Shown one piece after another: positions 1 to 8,202 of a stretch of DNA of 64,000 bases (its first letter is position 1; the number at the start of each line of letters is the position of its first letter). The position numbers and the translations under genes are program-made. Below the pieces are notes generated by a model. That model searched no databases and had not been told where the DNA came from. It saw nothing but the letters and a program-made list of their open reading frames with translations. Origin of the DNA: JBKHDT01 sp046541195. GTDB taxonomy: Bacteria; Pseudomonadota; Gammaproteobacteria; Halothiobacillales; Halothiobacillaceae. The stretch covers positions 17,489 through 81,488 of the forward strand of contig JBKHDT010000001.1 in the NCBI GenBank assembly GCA_046541195.1, read 5' to 3'.

Positions 1-201
1 CACAGGGGATGGTGCCGGGTTGTGGAGCGCAGATTTTCTGCGCGACCGTCGCGCGGCAAAGCCGGCCGGGTTTTGCCCGATGCGGCCGGTGAGCTGATCG
101 GGCCTGCGGGCCCTGCGGCAAGGCTGGGGAGGCAGCTCCGGATCACTGGCTCTAACGCGTTATCATGACCGGCCAGACACGAACATAAGGGGAACCAAGA
201 C

Positions 202-897
202 ATGGCAACCGCAGTGATCACGGGCGCATCCCGAGGAATCGGCCTGGCCCTGACGCAGCAGCTGCTCGAGCGGGGCGACACTGTGATTGCGGGTGTACGC
301 AATCCGCATCGTGCCGACGACCTGCACGGTCTGGCACAGGCGCATGCCGATCAGCTGGAAATCATCCGGCTGGACGTGACGGACGATGACGACATCGCGC
401 GCTGCAAGGCGCACCTTGATGACCGCAAACTGGACTTGCTGATCCACAACGCCGGCATATTCGGTGTGCGCGCAGACACATTCGGTGCCTGCGACGAAGC
501 CGGCTGGATCGACGCCCTGCGTACCAACTGCATCGCACCGCGAAAGATCACCGAGGCACTGTTTGAAAATCTCAAGGCCGCCGAGGCACCGAGGTTGGCA
601 TTCATCACCTCCAAGATGGGGTCGATGGGCGACAATCAATCCGGCGGGGCCTACGTCTACCGATCCAGCAAGGCCGCGCTGAACGCCGTGGCCGTGAGCC
701 TGGCCCAGGACCTGGCGCCTGCGGGCATCATGACCCTGATCCTGCATCCGGGCTGGGTGCGCACCAACATGGGCGGACCGAACGGGGAAATCGATACCGA
801 GACTTCCGCGCGTCGACTCCTTGAACATATCGACACGGCCACCGAGGCAGACTGCGGCCGCTTTATCGACATCGACGGGACCACCATTCCCTGGTGA
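202..897 (+). CDS. SDR-family NAD(P)-dependent oxidoreductase
   Basis: A 231-residue short-chain dehydrogenase/reductase with the N-terminal Rossmann motif TGASRGIG (residues about 7-14), an HNAG segment after strand 4 and the catalytic pair YRSSK near residue 153. The length and the late HPGWVRTNMGG segment resemble the C-factor/sniffer-like SDR group. The reaction is probably reduction of a carbonyl substrate with NAD(P)H in the cytoplasm, but the substrate cannot be told from sequence. The ATG follows AAGGGGAACC, a good ribosome binding site. The gene is alone on the plus strand and converges on the ccoS region, separated by a hairpin that can terminate both ways. Confidence 0.9.
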   Translation: MATAVITGASRGIGLALTQQLLERGDTVIAGVRNPHRADDLHGLAQAHADQLEIIRLDVTDDDDIARCKAHLDDRKLDLLIHNAGIFGVRADTFGACDEAGWIDALRTNCIAPRKITEALFENLKAAEAPRLAFITSKMGSMGDNQSGGAYVYRSSKAALNAVAVSLAQDLAPAGIMTLILHPGWVRTNMGGPNGEIDTETSARRLLEHIDTATEADCGRFIDIDGTTIPW

Positions 898-983
898 GCG
901 ATGACCAGCCAAGAGGTGGACCGGCCTGTGCGGTCCCCCGGCGCCCGGACAAGAAACCGGAACGAAGCGCGATACGGCAAACG

Positions 984-1012
984 AAAAGGCGCCCCGCATG
1001 GGGCGCCTTTTC
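984..1012. terminator. Bidirectional rho-independent terminator
   Basis: A perfect 12-bp inverted repeat (AAAAGGCGCCCC / GGGGCGCCTTTT) around a GCAT loop. It has an A-run on one side and a T-run on the other, so it can end the SDR gene on plus and the small ORF/ccoS transcript on minus. Confidence 0.9.
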
Positions 1013-1062
1013 TCGTCTCGCCGATACCAAGCGCACCGGCAACCCTCAGTCCTCGGCCTTTT

Positions 1063-1161
1063 TCAGAGCAGGATGACGCTCAGGAAGCTCAGCCAGGATA
1101 CGGCGATCAGGCCAGCGATGAAGGTCAGCGCGAAGTTGTCGAAATTGAAGTACTGTCCCAT
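1063..1161 (-). CDS. 32-residue single-pass membrane peptide next to ccoS
   Basis: A small ORF with a strong ribosome binding site (AGGAG, 8 nt before the ATG). It encodes a short polar N-terminus beginning MGQYFNFDNF, then one hydrophobic helix running almost to the C-terminus (ending LSVILL). It lies about 125 bp downstream of ccoS on the same strand and just before the shared terminator. Small single-helix subunits such as CcoM of cbb3 oxidases and CydX of bd oxidases have this size and architecture. I cannot assign it to either family by sequence, so a role as an oxidase accessory subunit is inference from position only. Confidence 0.6.
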   Translation of the reverse strand: MGQYFNFDNFALTFIAGLIAVSWLSFLSVILL

Positions 1162-1286
1162 GGTCCTCTCCTGCATTGATGCATGGCCCGAGCCACGCGA
1201 AACCCGATCCGGATAATGGATCGCTTGATATCTGCGAGAATTCTAGGTCAGGAACCACGCGCTGTCATGCTTTTTCGCAACCGGCA

Positions 1287-1526
1287 TCATCGGGTGTGCC
1301 GGTCCCGCGCCGGTTCGTCCTCGCGGTCATTGTGATCCGGGGCCGGGCTTTCTTCATCCGCCTCGCGATTGCATGGAATCCGGGGATCATCGTCGTCCAT
1401 CAGGATGCGGTGCGCGGGACTGTCCATGTCCTCGTACTGGTTGTTTCGGATACTCCAGATGGCCGCGTAGATCAGAACCCCCATCACGACCAGGCTCAGG
1501 GGCACGAAGAAGTACAAAACGTTCAT
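1287..1526 (-). CDS. ccoS: cbb3-type cytochrome oxidase assembly protein CcoS
   Basis: A 79-residue protein beginning MNVLYFFVPLSLVVMG, with one N-terminal membrane helix, the motif AIWSIRNNQYEDMDSPAHRI and an acidic tail (DDDDP and a charged stretch). This is the CcoS pattern. CcoS is needed for heme/copper maturation of cbb3 oxidase in the inner membrane. The start was chosen because GGGAG sits just upstream of this ATG and all upstream in-frame sequence is low-quality. Usually ccoS follows ccoG-ccoH-ccoI; here none of these nor the structural ccoNOQP genes are adjacent, and the upstream side holds an intergenic repeat. The C-terminal tail is longer and more charged than usual. Confidence 0.88.
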   Translation of the reverse strand: MNVLYFFVPLSLVVMGVLIYAAIWSIRNNQYEDMDSPAHRILMDDDDPRIPCNREADEESPAPDHNDREDEPARDRHTR

Positions 1527-1700
1527 GTCATCTCCCATGTCCGGGGCGCCTTTTCCCAGACAATTAAAGCCTCGACCGGTTTTCAGAGTGCGGGGAAGAC
1601 TTCCGGCCCCGGAATCCGGCATCACCTGCGGCCAGGGGACCACTGCAACCCGGCGGGCACCGACGGCATCGGCTCGGCAGCCGCAAGCGGCGGCTCGCCT

Positions 1701-1815
1701 GAAAAAAGCGCTGCACGAAGCCTCCGTGGTCCCTCCAGCAACGCGCGGACCGGTACACACTCAGGCCCATGCCCCGCGATTCATTGACTTGCGTCATTGT
1801 GCTGCAGGGCAACCC
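1701..1815 (+). repeat. Dispersed intergenic repeat, copy 1 (partial)
   Basis: Forward orientation. Left module CTGCACGAAG at 1711-1720 preceded by an A-run; central module CAGCAACGCGCGGA at 1736-1749; third module GACTTGCGTCATTG at 1786-1799. The right inverted module is not recognisable. Spacing between modules (25 and 50 nt) matches the other copies. Confidence 0.7.
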
Positions 1816-2269
1816 CTCCGGCAAGGGAGTGACGAGGCGACGGCCGCGCAAGCAACCGACAGAGTGTGCATCGGGGGCCCCGAGCCGACCGGTCGCCCCC
1901 ACCAAGGCTGACCCGCGGGCCGCAGAAAAAACCGCAAATCCCGGTCTGGGAAAACACCAGGCTGTGATTGGCCAGGATGCTCATGGACCAGAACCCAGGC
2001 CTGATGCCCGTCAAGGCCGGAAACCTGAACCAGCTCCCGACACAGTGCGCCTCTAGTGTTGCGAACCACCCGGCATGTGCCTGCTGTCCGGAAAAGCCGG
2101 CGCCGGACGATCGGGCCCTGAATGACCGGAAAGGGCAACGCGCGGAACGCAGGCATGCAATATACCCGCGCTTGTTTATCGGGGGCGGTCACGATCGCGC
2201 GGATTGATCGTCGGGCGGGATTTTGGCTGAGGTCATGACCGCCGCCTGGGCATGTCAGGGACGACAAAC

Positions 2270-2296
2270 AAAAAGGGCCGACACACGGCCGGCCCT
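2270..2296 (-). terminator. Rho-independent terminator of htpX
   Basis: Read on the minus strand: stem AGGGCCGGCCG / CGGCCCT with a short TGTGT loop, followed directly by TTTTTG. It lies 40 bp after the htpX stop codon. Confidence 0.8.
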
Positions 2297-2335
2297 CGCT
2301 GCTGAAATGGTCTGTTCAGACCACCAAAACGCCCC

Positions 2336-3232
2336 TCACATGCCGCGACGAAGCGCTTCGATACGCTGCTCCAGCGGCGGGTGGGTCATGAACAGCGCCT
2401 TGAGCCCGCCGCCGCGGCCGCCGGAAATCCCGAATGCCTGCATCTGCGCGGGCAACTCGGCGTTGACCTGGCTGTTGAGCTGCAACCGCTCGAGCGCGGC
2501 GATCATTTTCTCCCGGCCGGCCAGGCGCGCGCCAGCGGCATCGGCGCGGAATTCACGCTGCCGGCTGAACCACATCACGATGGTGCTAGCGAGGATACCG
2601 AACACAATCTCGGCCACGATGGTCGTGATGAAGTAGCCAATGCCGACGCCTTCCTCGTTCTTGAACACCACCCGGTCGACAAAGTAGCCCACCAGCCGGG
2701 CGAAGAAGATCACGAAGGTGTTGACGACGCCCTGGATCAAGGTCAGGGTCACCATGTCGCCATTGGCGATATGCCCGACCTCATGACCGAGGACTGCTTC
2801 CGCCTCGTCCCGGGTCATGTTGTGCAGCAGGCCGGTCGAGACGGCCACCAGCGCATTGTTCTTGTTGGCCCCGGTCGCGAAGGCGTTGATCTCGGGCGAG
2901 TCGTACAGGGCGACCTCGGGCATGCCGATGCCGGCTTCCCTGGCTTGCCGGCGAACCGTCTCGACCAGCCACTGCTCGATCTCGCTGCGTGGATTCTCGA
3001 TCACCTGCGCGCCGACGCTGCGCTTGGCAATCCACTTGGACATCAGCAGGGAGATGAACGCACCCCCGAACCCGAACACGGCCGAGAACACCAGGATCGA
3101 CACGAGGTTCAGACTGCCATCCGCCTCGCGTCCGGACCCCAGCCCAAAGACACTGGAGATGACGAACCAGACGACCATCAACAGGACGATGACCGCCAGG
3201 TTGGTGGCAAGGAAAAGAAAAATACGTTTCAT
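2336..3232 (-). CDS. htpX: Inner-membrane zinc metalloprotease HtpX
   Basis: A 298-residue M48 peptidase of normal length. It has two N-terminal membrane helices, the zinc site HEVGH followed by IANGDMVTLT, two more hydrophobic segments (around FVIFFARLVGYF and the stretch after GYFITTIVAEIVFG) and the downstream FRADAAGARLAG segment carrying the third zinc ligand region. HtpX degrades misfolded membrane proteins together with FtsH, with its active site in the cytoplasm. The gene stands alone with its own terminator. The upstream 500 bases contain a repeat copy and no recognised heat-shock promoter. Confidence 0.95.
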   Translation of the reverse strand: MKRIFLFLATNLAVIVLLMVVWFVISSVFGLGSGREADGSLNLVSILVFSAVFGFGGAFISLLMSKWIAKRSVGAQVIENPRSEIEQWLVETVRRQAREAGIGMPEVALYDSPEINAFATGANKNNALVAVSTGLLHNMTRDEAEAVLGHEVGHIANGDMVTLTLIQGVVNTFVIFFARLVGYFVDRVVFKNEEGVGIGYFITTIVAEIVFGILASTIVMWFSRQREFRADAAGARLAGREKMIAALERLQLNSQVNAELPAQMQAFGISGGRGGGLKALFMTHPPLEQRIEALRRGM

Positions 3233-3418
3233 GGCTCCCTAGATCCTCTCGAGGATTGATTCAAGTATCCGACAACTTCTCGACGCGCCGGGGCCAACAC
3301 CGAAGCACAAGCCACCCGGCCGCGTTGCATCATACCGTTTTTCCGCCCGCATGAGCGACCAAAGCCCCGCTGCAAAAACCGGCCGGACAACGACCAGCAG
3401 CACTGCGCACAAGGACCC

Positions 3419-3605
3419 GGAAAAGCCCTGCACGAGGCCACGGGACTTCATGCTCTTGCGCCAGCGGTCACGCGCCAGGCTCGCGTTTTACAACCCACGG
3501 GGCAAAACAGCCCCAGAGCCTGCCGCGCCATGGACTGGCTCGCCCCATGGCGCGGCAGGGATTCGAGGCCCGGCACGCGAAGGTCTGCATCCGTGCAGGC
3601 CCTGC
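3419..3605 (+). repeat. Dispersed intergenic repeat, copy 2 (with 14-bp hairpin)
   Basis: Forward orientation, between parC and htpX. Left module CTGCACGAGG at 3428-3437; diverged central module GCGGTCACGCGCCAG at 3464-3478; third module GACTGGCTCGCCCCATGG at 3533-3550; right module TCCGTGCAGGCC at 3590-3601. The third module lies in the loop of a perfect 14-bp inverted repeat (3519-3532 with 3546-3559). The rest of the 3233-3749 gap shows nothing recognisable apart from the parC terminator candidate. Confidence 0.8.
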
Positions 3606-3674
3606 TTAGATGACGGCTTCGATCAAAAATTCAAGCGCAACCAGACAATCAGGCCGGATATTGCACATGCCGAA

Positions 3675-3693
3675 CAAGCCCGCCGAAGCGGGT
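3675..3693 (-). terminator. Possible terminator after parC
   Basis: On the minus strand, CCCGC-TTCG-GCGGG forms a short stable hairpin with a UUCG-type loop, followed by CTTGTTC rather than a clean T-run. It lies about 60 bp after the parC stop. Confidence 0.4.
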
Positions 3694-3749
3694 GCCGGAA
3701 TCAGGCTGCACCGGCCCCAAAGAGCGCTCGAAGATCGGTACGCGACCGG

Positions 3750-6011
3750 TCACCCGGCCGGCGCGATCATCTCGACCCGCTTGAACCCGCGCGGCAACTC
3801 GCGACCGCGGGCAGCCCGCTTGCCGCGGTACGCTGCCAGGTCGTCGCCCTTGAGGGTCACCGTGCGCGCGCCGGACTGGATGACCAGCGGCTGATCCTCG
3901 GCAAGCACGGTCGCTGACACGAGTGTTTCGCCGTCGCGCAACTGCATGAGCTTGACGCCCTTGCCCTTGCCTCGCTCGGGCAGTTCGTCGAGCGCAAAGA
4001 CCAGCACCCGACCGGCGCTGCTGGCCACGGCACACCAGCGGCTGTCCGGACTGACCCGGACCGGAGGCAGTATGGCTGCACCGCTTGTCAGTGTGATGAC
4101 GGCCTTGCCGGCCTTCTGCCTGGAGATGAGTTCCTCGAATGGCGCCACGAACCCGAAGCCGCCATCCTGAAGCAGCAGGATTTTGCTCTCCGGCGAAGCG
4201 ATCAACACCTGCTGGAACGTGGCGCCCCCCGGAGGCGTCACCCGGCCGGTCAGTGGCTCGCCCTGCCCCCGGGCGGAAGGCAGCGTATGCGCGGCAAGCG
4301 CATAGGCTCGCCCGGTGCTATCCAGAAAAACCGCCTGCTGGGTGGACTTGCCCATGGCGTGGGCCTGATAAGCATCGCCGGACTTGTACTGCAGGCCCAA
4401 GGGATCGACCTCGTGCCCCTTGGCGGCACGCACCCAGCCCAGGCGCGAAAGGATCACCGTGACCGGCTCGGCCTGGATGAGTCGGGTCTCGTCCAGCGGC
4501 TGGGCCGCCTCGCGGGTCACCAGCCGCGAGCGGCGGGCATCGCCGAATTTTTCGGCATCCTCCAAAAGCTCCTGCCGAAGATGCTCAAGCAGCCGCGGCC
4601 GGGCATCAAGCAACCCGGCCAGCTCATCCCGCTCGGCCTGGAGCGTCGACTGCTCGTCACGAATGGAAATTTCCTCCAGACGGGCCAGCTGACGCAGGCG
4701 GATTTCGAGAATGGCCTCGGCCTGGACTTGCGAGAGCGAAAACCGCGTCATCAGGGCCGCCTTGGGCTCGTCTTCCTCGCGGATGATGCGAATCACCTCG
4801 TCGATGTTCAGGAACGCGACCAGCAACCCCTCGAGCACGTGCAGTCGGCGCTCCACCTTTTCGAGGCGCCACCGGAGTCGGCGCGAGAGCGTGGTTTCCC
4901 GGAACCTCAGCCATTCATCGAGCAGGTCACGCAGGTTCATCACCCGGGGCCGACCATCCAGGCCGATCATGTTCATGTTGACCCGGTAGCTCTTCTCCAG
5001 GTCCGTGGTCGCGAACAGGTGCGCCATCAACGCCTCGATATCGACGTTTCGGCTGCGCGGCACGATCACGAGCCTTGTGGGCATCTCGTGGTCCGACTCG
5101 TCCCGAAGATCCGTGACCAAAGGCAGCTTCTTCGCCTGCATCTGCCCGGCGATCTGTTCGAGAATCCGGCTTCCCGAAGCCTGATAGGGCAACGCGGTGA
5201 TCACGATCTCGCCCTGTTCCACCTCGTAGCGTGCCCGCTGGCGGATATTGCCGTGTCCGGTCTCGTACATCCCCAGCAGTTCGCGGGGCGGCGTGATGAT
5301 CTCGCCCTCGGTGGGAAAGTCCGGCCCCTTGATATGCTCGCAAAGCTGTTCGGTACTCGCGGACGGATCATCGAGCAGCCGCAACAGGGCCGAAACCACC
5401 TCGCGCAGGTTGTGGGGCGGAATGTCCGTGGACATCCCCACCGCGATTCCCGTGGCGCCGTTGAGCAACACGTTGGGCAGCCGCGCCGGCAGCAGGGCGG
5501 GTTCTTCCAGGGTCCCGTCAAAGTTGGGCACCCAGTCGACCGTTCCCTGCCCGGCCTCGGCCAGCAGGCTGTCGGCATAACGAGTCAGCCGGGACTCGGT
5601 ATAGCGCATGGCGGCGAAGGACTTCGGATCATCCGCAGACCCGAAGTTGCCCTGGCCGTCGATCAGCGGATAGCGGTAGGAAAACGACTGGGCCATCAGC
5701 ACCATCGCTTCGTAGCTGGCCGAATCGCCATGCGGGTGAAACTTGCCGATCACGTCCCCGACCGTACGGGCCGACTTCTTGTGCTTGGCTGTCGCATTGA
5801 GGCCCAGTTCGCTCATCGCGTAAACGATTCGTCGCTGAACCGGCTTGAGCCCGTCGGCCACGTGCGGCAGTGCGCGATCGAGGATCACGTACATCGCGTA
5901 GTTCAGGTAGGCACGTTCCGAGAAATGCGCCAGGGACTCGCGCTCGTGATCGAATGCTTCGCTTCCTGCCGGGAAGCCGGTGTCTTCTGGAAAATCCGTC
6001 GTCGTGGCCAT
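3750..6011 (-). CDS. parC: DNA topoisomerase IV subunit A (ParC)
   Basis: A 753-residue type IIA topoisomerase A subunit. It has the winged-helix/tower region with KPVQRRIVYAM, GKFHPHGD and the catalytic tyrosine in AAMRYTES (about residue 120), a coiled coil around residues 340-480 and a short C-terminal beta-pinwheel region. The length fits ParC rather than GyrA (about 870), and the GyrA box QRRGGKG is not seen. ParC with ParE decatenates daughter chromosomes. The start is the ATG 2 bp after the lptG stop; longer in-frame sequence only shadows lptG. It forms the end of an lptF-lptG-parC transcript. Confidence 0.95.
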   Translation of the reverse strand: MATTTDFPEDTGFPAGSEAFDHERESLAHFSERAYLNYAMYVILDRALPHVADGLKPVQRRIVYAMSELGLNATAKHKKSARTVGDVIGKFHPHGDSASYEAMVLMAQSFSYRYPLIDGQGNFGSADDPKSFAAMRYTESRLTRYADSLLAEAGQGTVDWVPNFDGTLEEPALLPARLPNVLLNGATGIAVGMSTDIPPHNLREVVSALLRLLDDPSASTEQLCEHIKGPDFPTEGEIITPPRELLGMYETGHGNIRQRARYEVEQGEIVITALPYQASGSRILEQIAGQMQAKKLPLVTDLRDESDHEMPTRLVIVPRSRNVDIEALMAHLFATTDLEKSYRVNMNMIGLDGRPRVMNLRDLLDEWLRFRETTLSRRLRWRLEKVERRLHVLEGLLVAFLNIDEVIRIIREEDEPKAALMTRFSLSQVQAEAILEIRLRQLARLEEISIRDEQSTLQAERDELAGLLDARPRLLEHLRQELLEDAEKFGDARRSRLVTREAAQPLDETRLIQAEPVTVILSRLGWVRAAKGHEVDPLGLQYKSGDAYQAHAMGKSTQQAVFLDSTGRAYALAAHTLPSARGQGEPLTGRVTPPGGATFQQVLIASPESKILLLQDGGFGFVAPFEELISRQKAGKAVITLTSGAAILPPVRVSPDSRWCAVASSAGRVLVFALDELPERGKGKGVKLMQLRDGETLVSATVLAEDQPLVIQSGARTVTLKGDDLAAYRGKRAARGRELPRGFKRVEMIAPAG

Positions 6012-6013
6012 GT

Positions 6014-7102
6014 TCAGTGTGTCCTCGCAGGCGAAGCAGCCGGATTGAGCCGGGACAGCCCGTAGAGGCCCGCGGCCAGGAATGCCAGCGGCGGCAACAG
6101 CGCACCGAGCAGCACGGGCATGCCGAATACGGGCCCCATGAAGTTCACGATCTGGTTGACGGTGACGAAAACCACCCCCAGAAGCATGCCCACGAACAGC
6201 CACTTGCCGGCATTGCCGCCGCGCTGGGATGCAAAGGCGAATGGCATCGCGATCACCAGCATGACGAGCACCGACAGCGGCGCGAGCGCCTTGCCCCAGA
6301 GGGCGACGCGGTACGCGGTGGCATCCAGATCGTTGCGCTCCAGGTGCCGGACGTAATGATACAGGTCCGGCAGGCTCATGTGCTGCGGATGGACCACCGC
6401 CACCTCCAGCACCCGGCGCGGGAACAGCGTTTCGGTCACCGAATCCACGGTGACCGCCTGCATGCGCCCGTCGACCATCCCGGTCCCGCGTACCTCAAAA
6501 AGTTGCCAGCGCCGCTCGTCGATGCTCTCGGCGCGGGCCGCCTCCAGCGTGCGCAACATGCGCCCGGCCGGGTCGAACTCGAAGAGCCGAACATCCAGCA
6601 ACTGCCCGCCAACGGTCGCCCGGCCGACCTGGACAAACCGCATTTCGTCGCGCACCCACAGTCCCGACCGCGTGTTGACCGACAGGGCGCTCTGGGTGGC
6701 CTCGGCGCGCAGGGTCCTGGCGGTTTCCTGCCCCCAGGGACCGAGGGTTTCGCCCATGACCATGCCGACGACTGCCAGAACGAGGCCGGCAAGGATCACC
6801 GGTCGCGCCAGCCGGGCCACGGACACCCCGGCAGCGCGCATGACCGTCAGTTCCGATCCGTTGGCCAGGGCGCCCAACGCAAGGAGCGCACCGATCAGGA
6901 TCGCCACGGGGTAGAAATCATACACATAGGCGGGCGTCGTCAGCACCACGTACGCCATGACTCTGGCCAGCGTGTACGCCCCCTCCACCTTGTCCACCTC
7001 GTCAATGAACTGGAAGATCAGTCCCAGCAGCAAAAAGGCCAGCACGGACGCGGCACCGCCCACCAGGACTGCACGGAACAGGTACCGGTCAAGCCGGTTC
7101 AC
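6014..7102 (-). CDS. lptG: LPS export ABC transporter permease LptG
   Basis: A 362-residue YjgP/YjgQ-family permease. It has three N-terminal membrane helices with the coupling-helix region SELTVMRAAGVSV, a central periplasmic beta-jellyroll domain (about residues 130-270) and three C-terminal helices. With LptF and the LptB ATPase (encoded at 43.8-44.5 kb in this window) it extracts lipopolysaccharide from the inner membrane and passes it to LptC and LptA. Its start overlaps the lptF stop by 4 bp, so the two are translationally coupled. It is assigned LptG rather than LptF because it is second in the pair and starts MNRLDRYLFRAVL. Confidence 0.93.
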   Translation of the reverse strand: MNRLDRYLFRAVLVGGAASVLAFLLLGLIFQFIDEVDKVEGAYTLARVMAYVVLTTPAYVYDFYPVAILIGALLALGALANGSELTVMRAAGVSVARLARPVILAGLVLAVVGMVMGETLGPWGQETARTLRAEATQSALSVNTRSGLWVRDEMRFVQVGRATVGGQLLDVRLFEFDPAGRMLRTLEAARAESIDERRWQLFEVRGTGMVDGRMQAVTVDSVTETLFPRRVLEVAVVHPQHMSLPDLYHYVRHLERNDLDATAYRVALWGKALAPLSVLVMLVIAMPFAFASQRGGNAGKWLFVGMLLGVVFVTVNQIVNFMGPVFGMPVLLGALLPPLAFLAAGLYGLSRLNPAASPARTH

Positions 7103-8193
7103 GAGGACACCGCCGAACGCCGTGCGGCGAGCCCGAGCCGCCGCAGCCCGCCACCCTGGCTCCAGAGCATCGCCATCGCCGCCATGACCGTCAGGCCGGG
7201 TACCAGCAGCGCCCCGGCCACGACGGACAGCTCCCCCCGCCCCACGGCGCTGTTGGCAACCCCCACCAGGTTGAAATAGACCGCGTAGACCAGAACCGCC
7301 GTCACCAGACGCGCGTATCGACCGGATCGTGGCCGTGCGTGGGCCAGGGGCACCGCCAGCAGGGCAAGGGCCAGCACGCTCAACGGTTGCGACACGCGCT
7401 TGAGCAGTTCCCGGTGATCACGCGGATCGTCCGAGCCCAGCAAGGTCAGCGTATCCCCGGGCCCGTCCTCGACGTCCTCGGGCTCCAGTCCCGGCAGCAT
7501 GGCCCGGTGCGTGTCATACCCGATGACCCGGAAATCGGCGCGTCCAGGAACGCCCTCGTATCGCCGCCCATCCCGCAGCTCAACAAACCGGTGGCCGGTC
7601 TGCGGATCGGTCACCAGCTCGCCGGTACCGGCGAACTCGAAGCTCGGCACGCCGTCGCGCAACGTGTACAGGAAGACTTCCCGAAACACCCGGCCGTCCT
7701 GCCGTGCCACGTAGGCGACGGTCTGGCCGTCCGGCGTCTCGATGAAACGGCCGGTCGGCACCCTTTTGAGTTCGGCCAGAGACTGGGCCTGGGCGATCAC
7801 GTCATCACGGGATTCCTGCAGGGCCGGCCAGAAGTCCAGAGCAAGCCACCCGACCAGGACCGCGACCGGGAGCGCCAGCAGGAATACCGGCCGGTAGATC
7901 TGCCAGGCCCCCACCCCGCAGGCGCGCATCACCCCCAGCTCGCTGTCCCGCGCCAAGCGCCCGAGCGCAAAGACCAGACCGATGAACAGGGCCACCGGCA
8001 GCATGTACCCGAGAAGCTTGACCGCGTTGACCCCCAGAAGCCAGGGCACCAGCGATGCCGGAAGCCCCCCCTCGGCCGAAAGGGCCAGCGCGCGAACCAG
8101 CAGGTTGGCGCCAATGACCAGCGCCAGGACGAAGAACACGCCCGCGAACGCCAGCGCCATCTCGCGCAACAGGTACCGGCCCAGGACCGACAT
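7099..8193 (-). CDS. lptF: LPS export ABC transporter permease LptF
   Basis: A 364-residue partner of LptG with the same fold: N-terminal helices with RDSELGVMRACGVG, a periplasmic jellyroll domain (about residues 130-260) and a C-terminal helix bundle starting at KRVSQPLSVLALALLAVPLA. In the usual arrangement it heads the lptF-lptG pair. Here parC is attached behind lptG and trhP ends 9 bp upstream, so these genes may share a transcript with the queG/trhP block. Confidence 0.93.
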   Translation of the reverse strand: MSVLGRYLLREMALAFAGVFFVLALVIGANLLVRALALSAEGGLPASLVPWLLGVNAVKLLGYMLPVALFIGLVFALGRLARDSELGVMRACGVGAWQIYRPVFLLALPVAVLVGWLALDFWPALQESRDDVIAQAQSLAELKRVPTGRFIETPDGQTVAYVARQDGRVFREVFLYTLRDGVPSFEFAGTGELVTDPQTGHRFVELRDGRRYEGVPGRADFRVIGYDTHRAMLPGLEPEDVEDGPGDTLTLLGSDDPRDHRELLKRVSQPLSVLALALLAVPLAHARPRSGRYARLVTAVLVYAVYFNLVGVANSAVGRGELSVVAGALLVPGLTVMAAMAMLWSQGGGLRRLGLAARRSAVSS

Positions 8194-8202
8194 GGACGGG
8201 CT

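Larger units (their letters stand above)
1527..2335. other. Gene-poor intergenic region with one repeat copy
   Basis: About 800 bases between ccoS and htpX. It holds the repeat copy at 1701-1815 and the htpX terminator at 2270-2296. Open frames here have no recognisable domain, unconvincing composition and no good ribosome binding site, so I call no gene. Confidence 0.6.

Noticed and set aside
1..201. Open frame from the left edge ending near 168
   Set aside because: The 56 codons could be the end of an upstream gene, but I see no family resemblance and cannot support it.
163..999. Long minus-strand frame over the SDR gene
   Set aside because: Antisense shadow of a clear SDR with a good ribosome binding site; no domain in the minus frame.
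1769..2207. Small plus-strand frames between ccoS and htpX
   Set aside because: No ribosome binding site, no domain, and they overlap the repeat copy; composition is that of intergenic DNA.
4287..6065. 592-residue plus-strand frame over parC
   Set aside because: Arises from the GC-rich codon bias of parC on the opposite strand; His/Gly/Arg-rich with no recognisable family.
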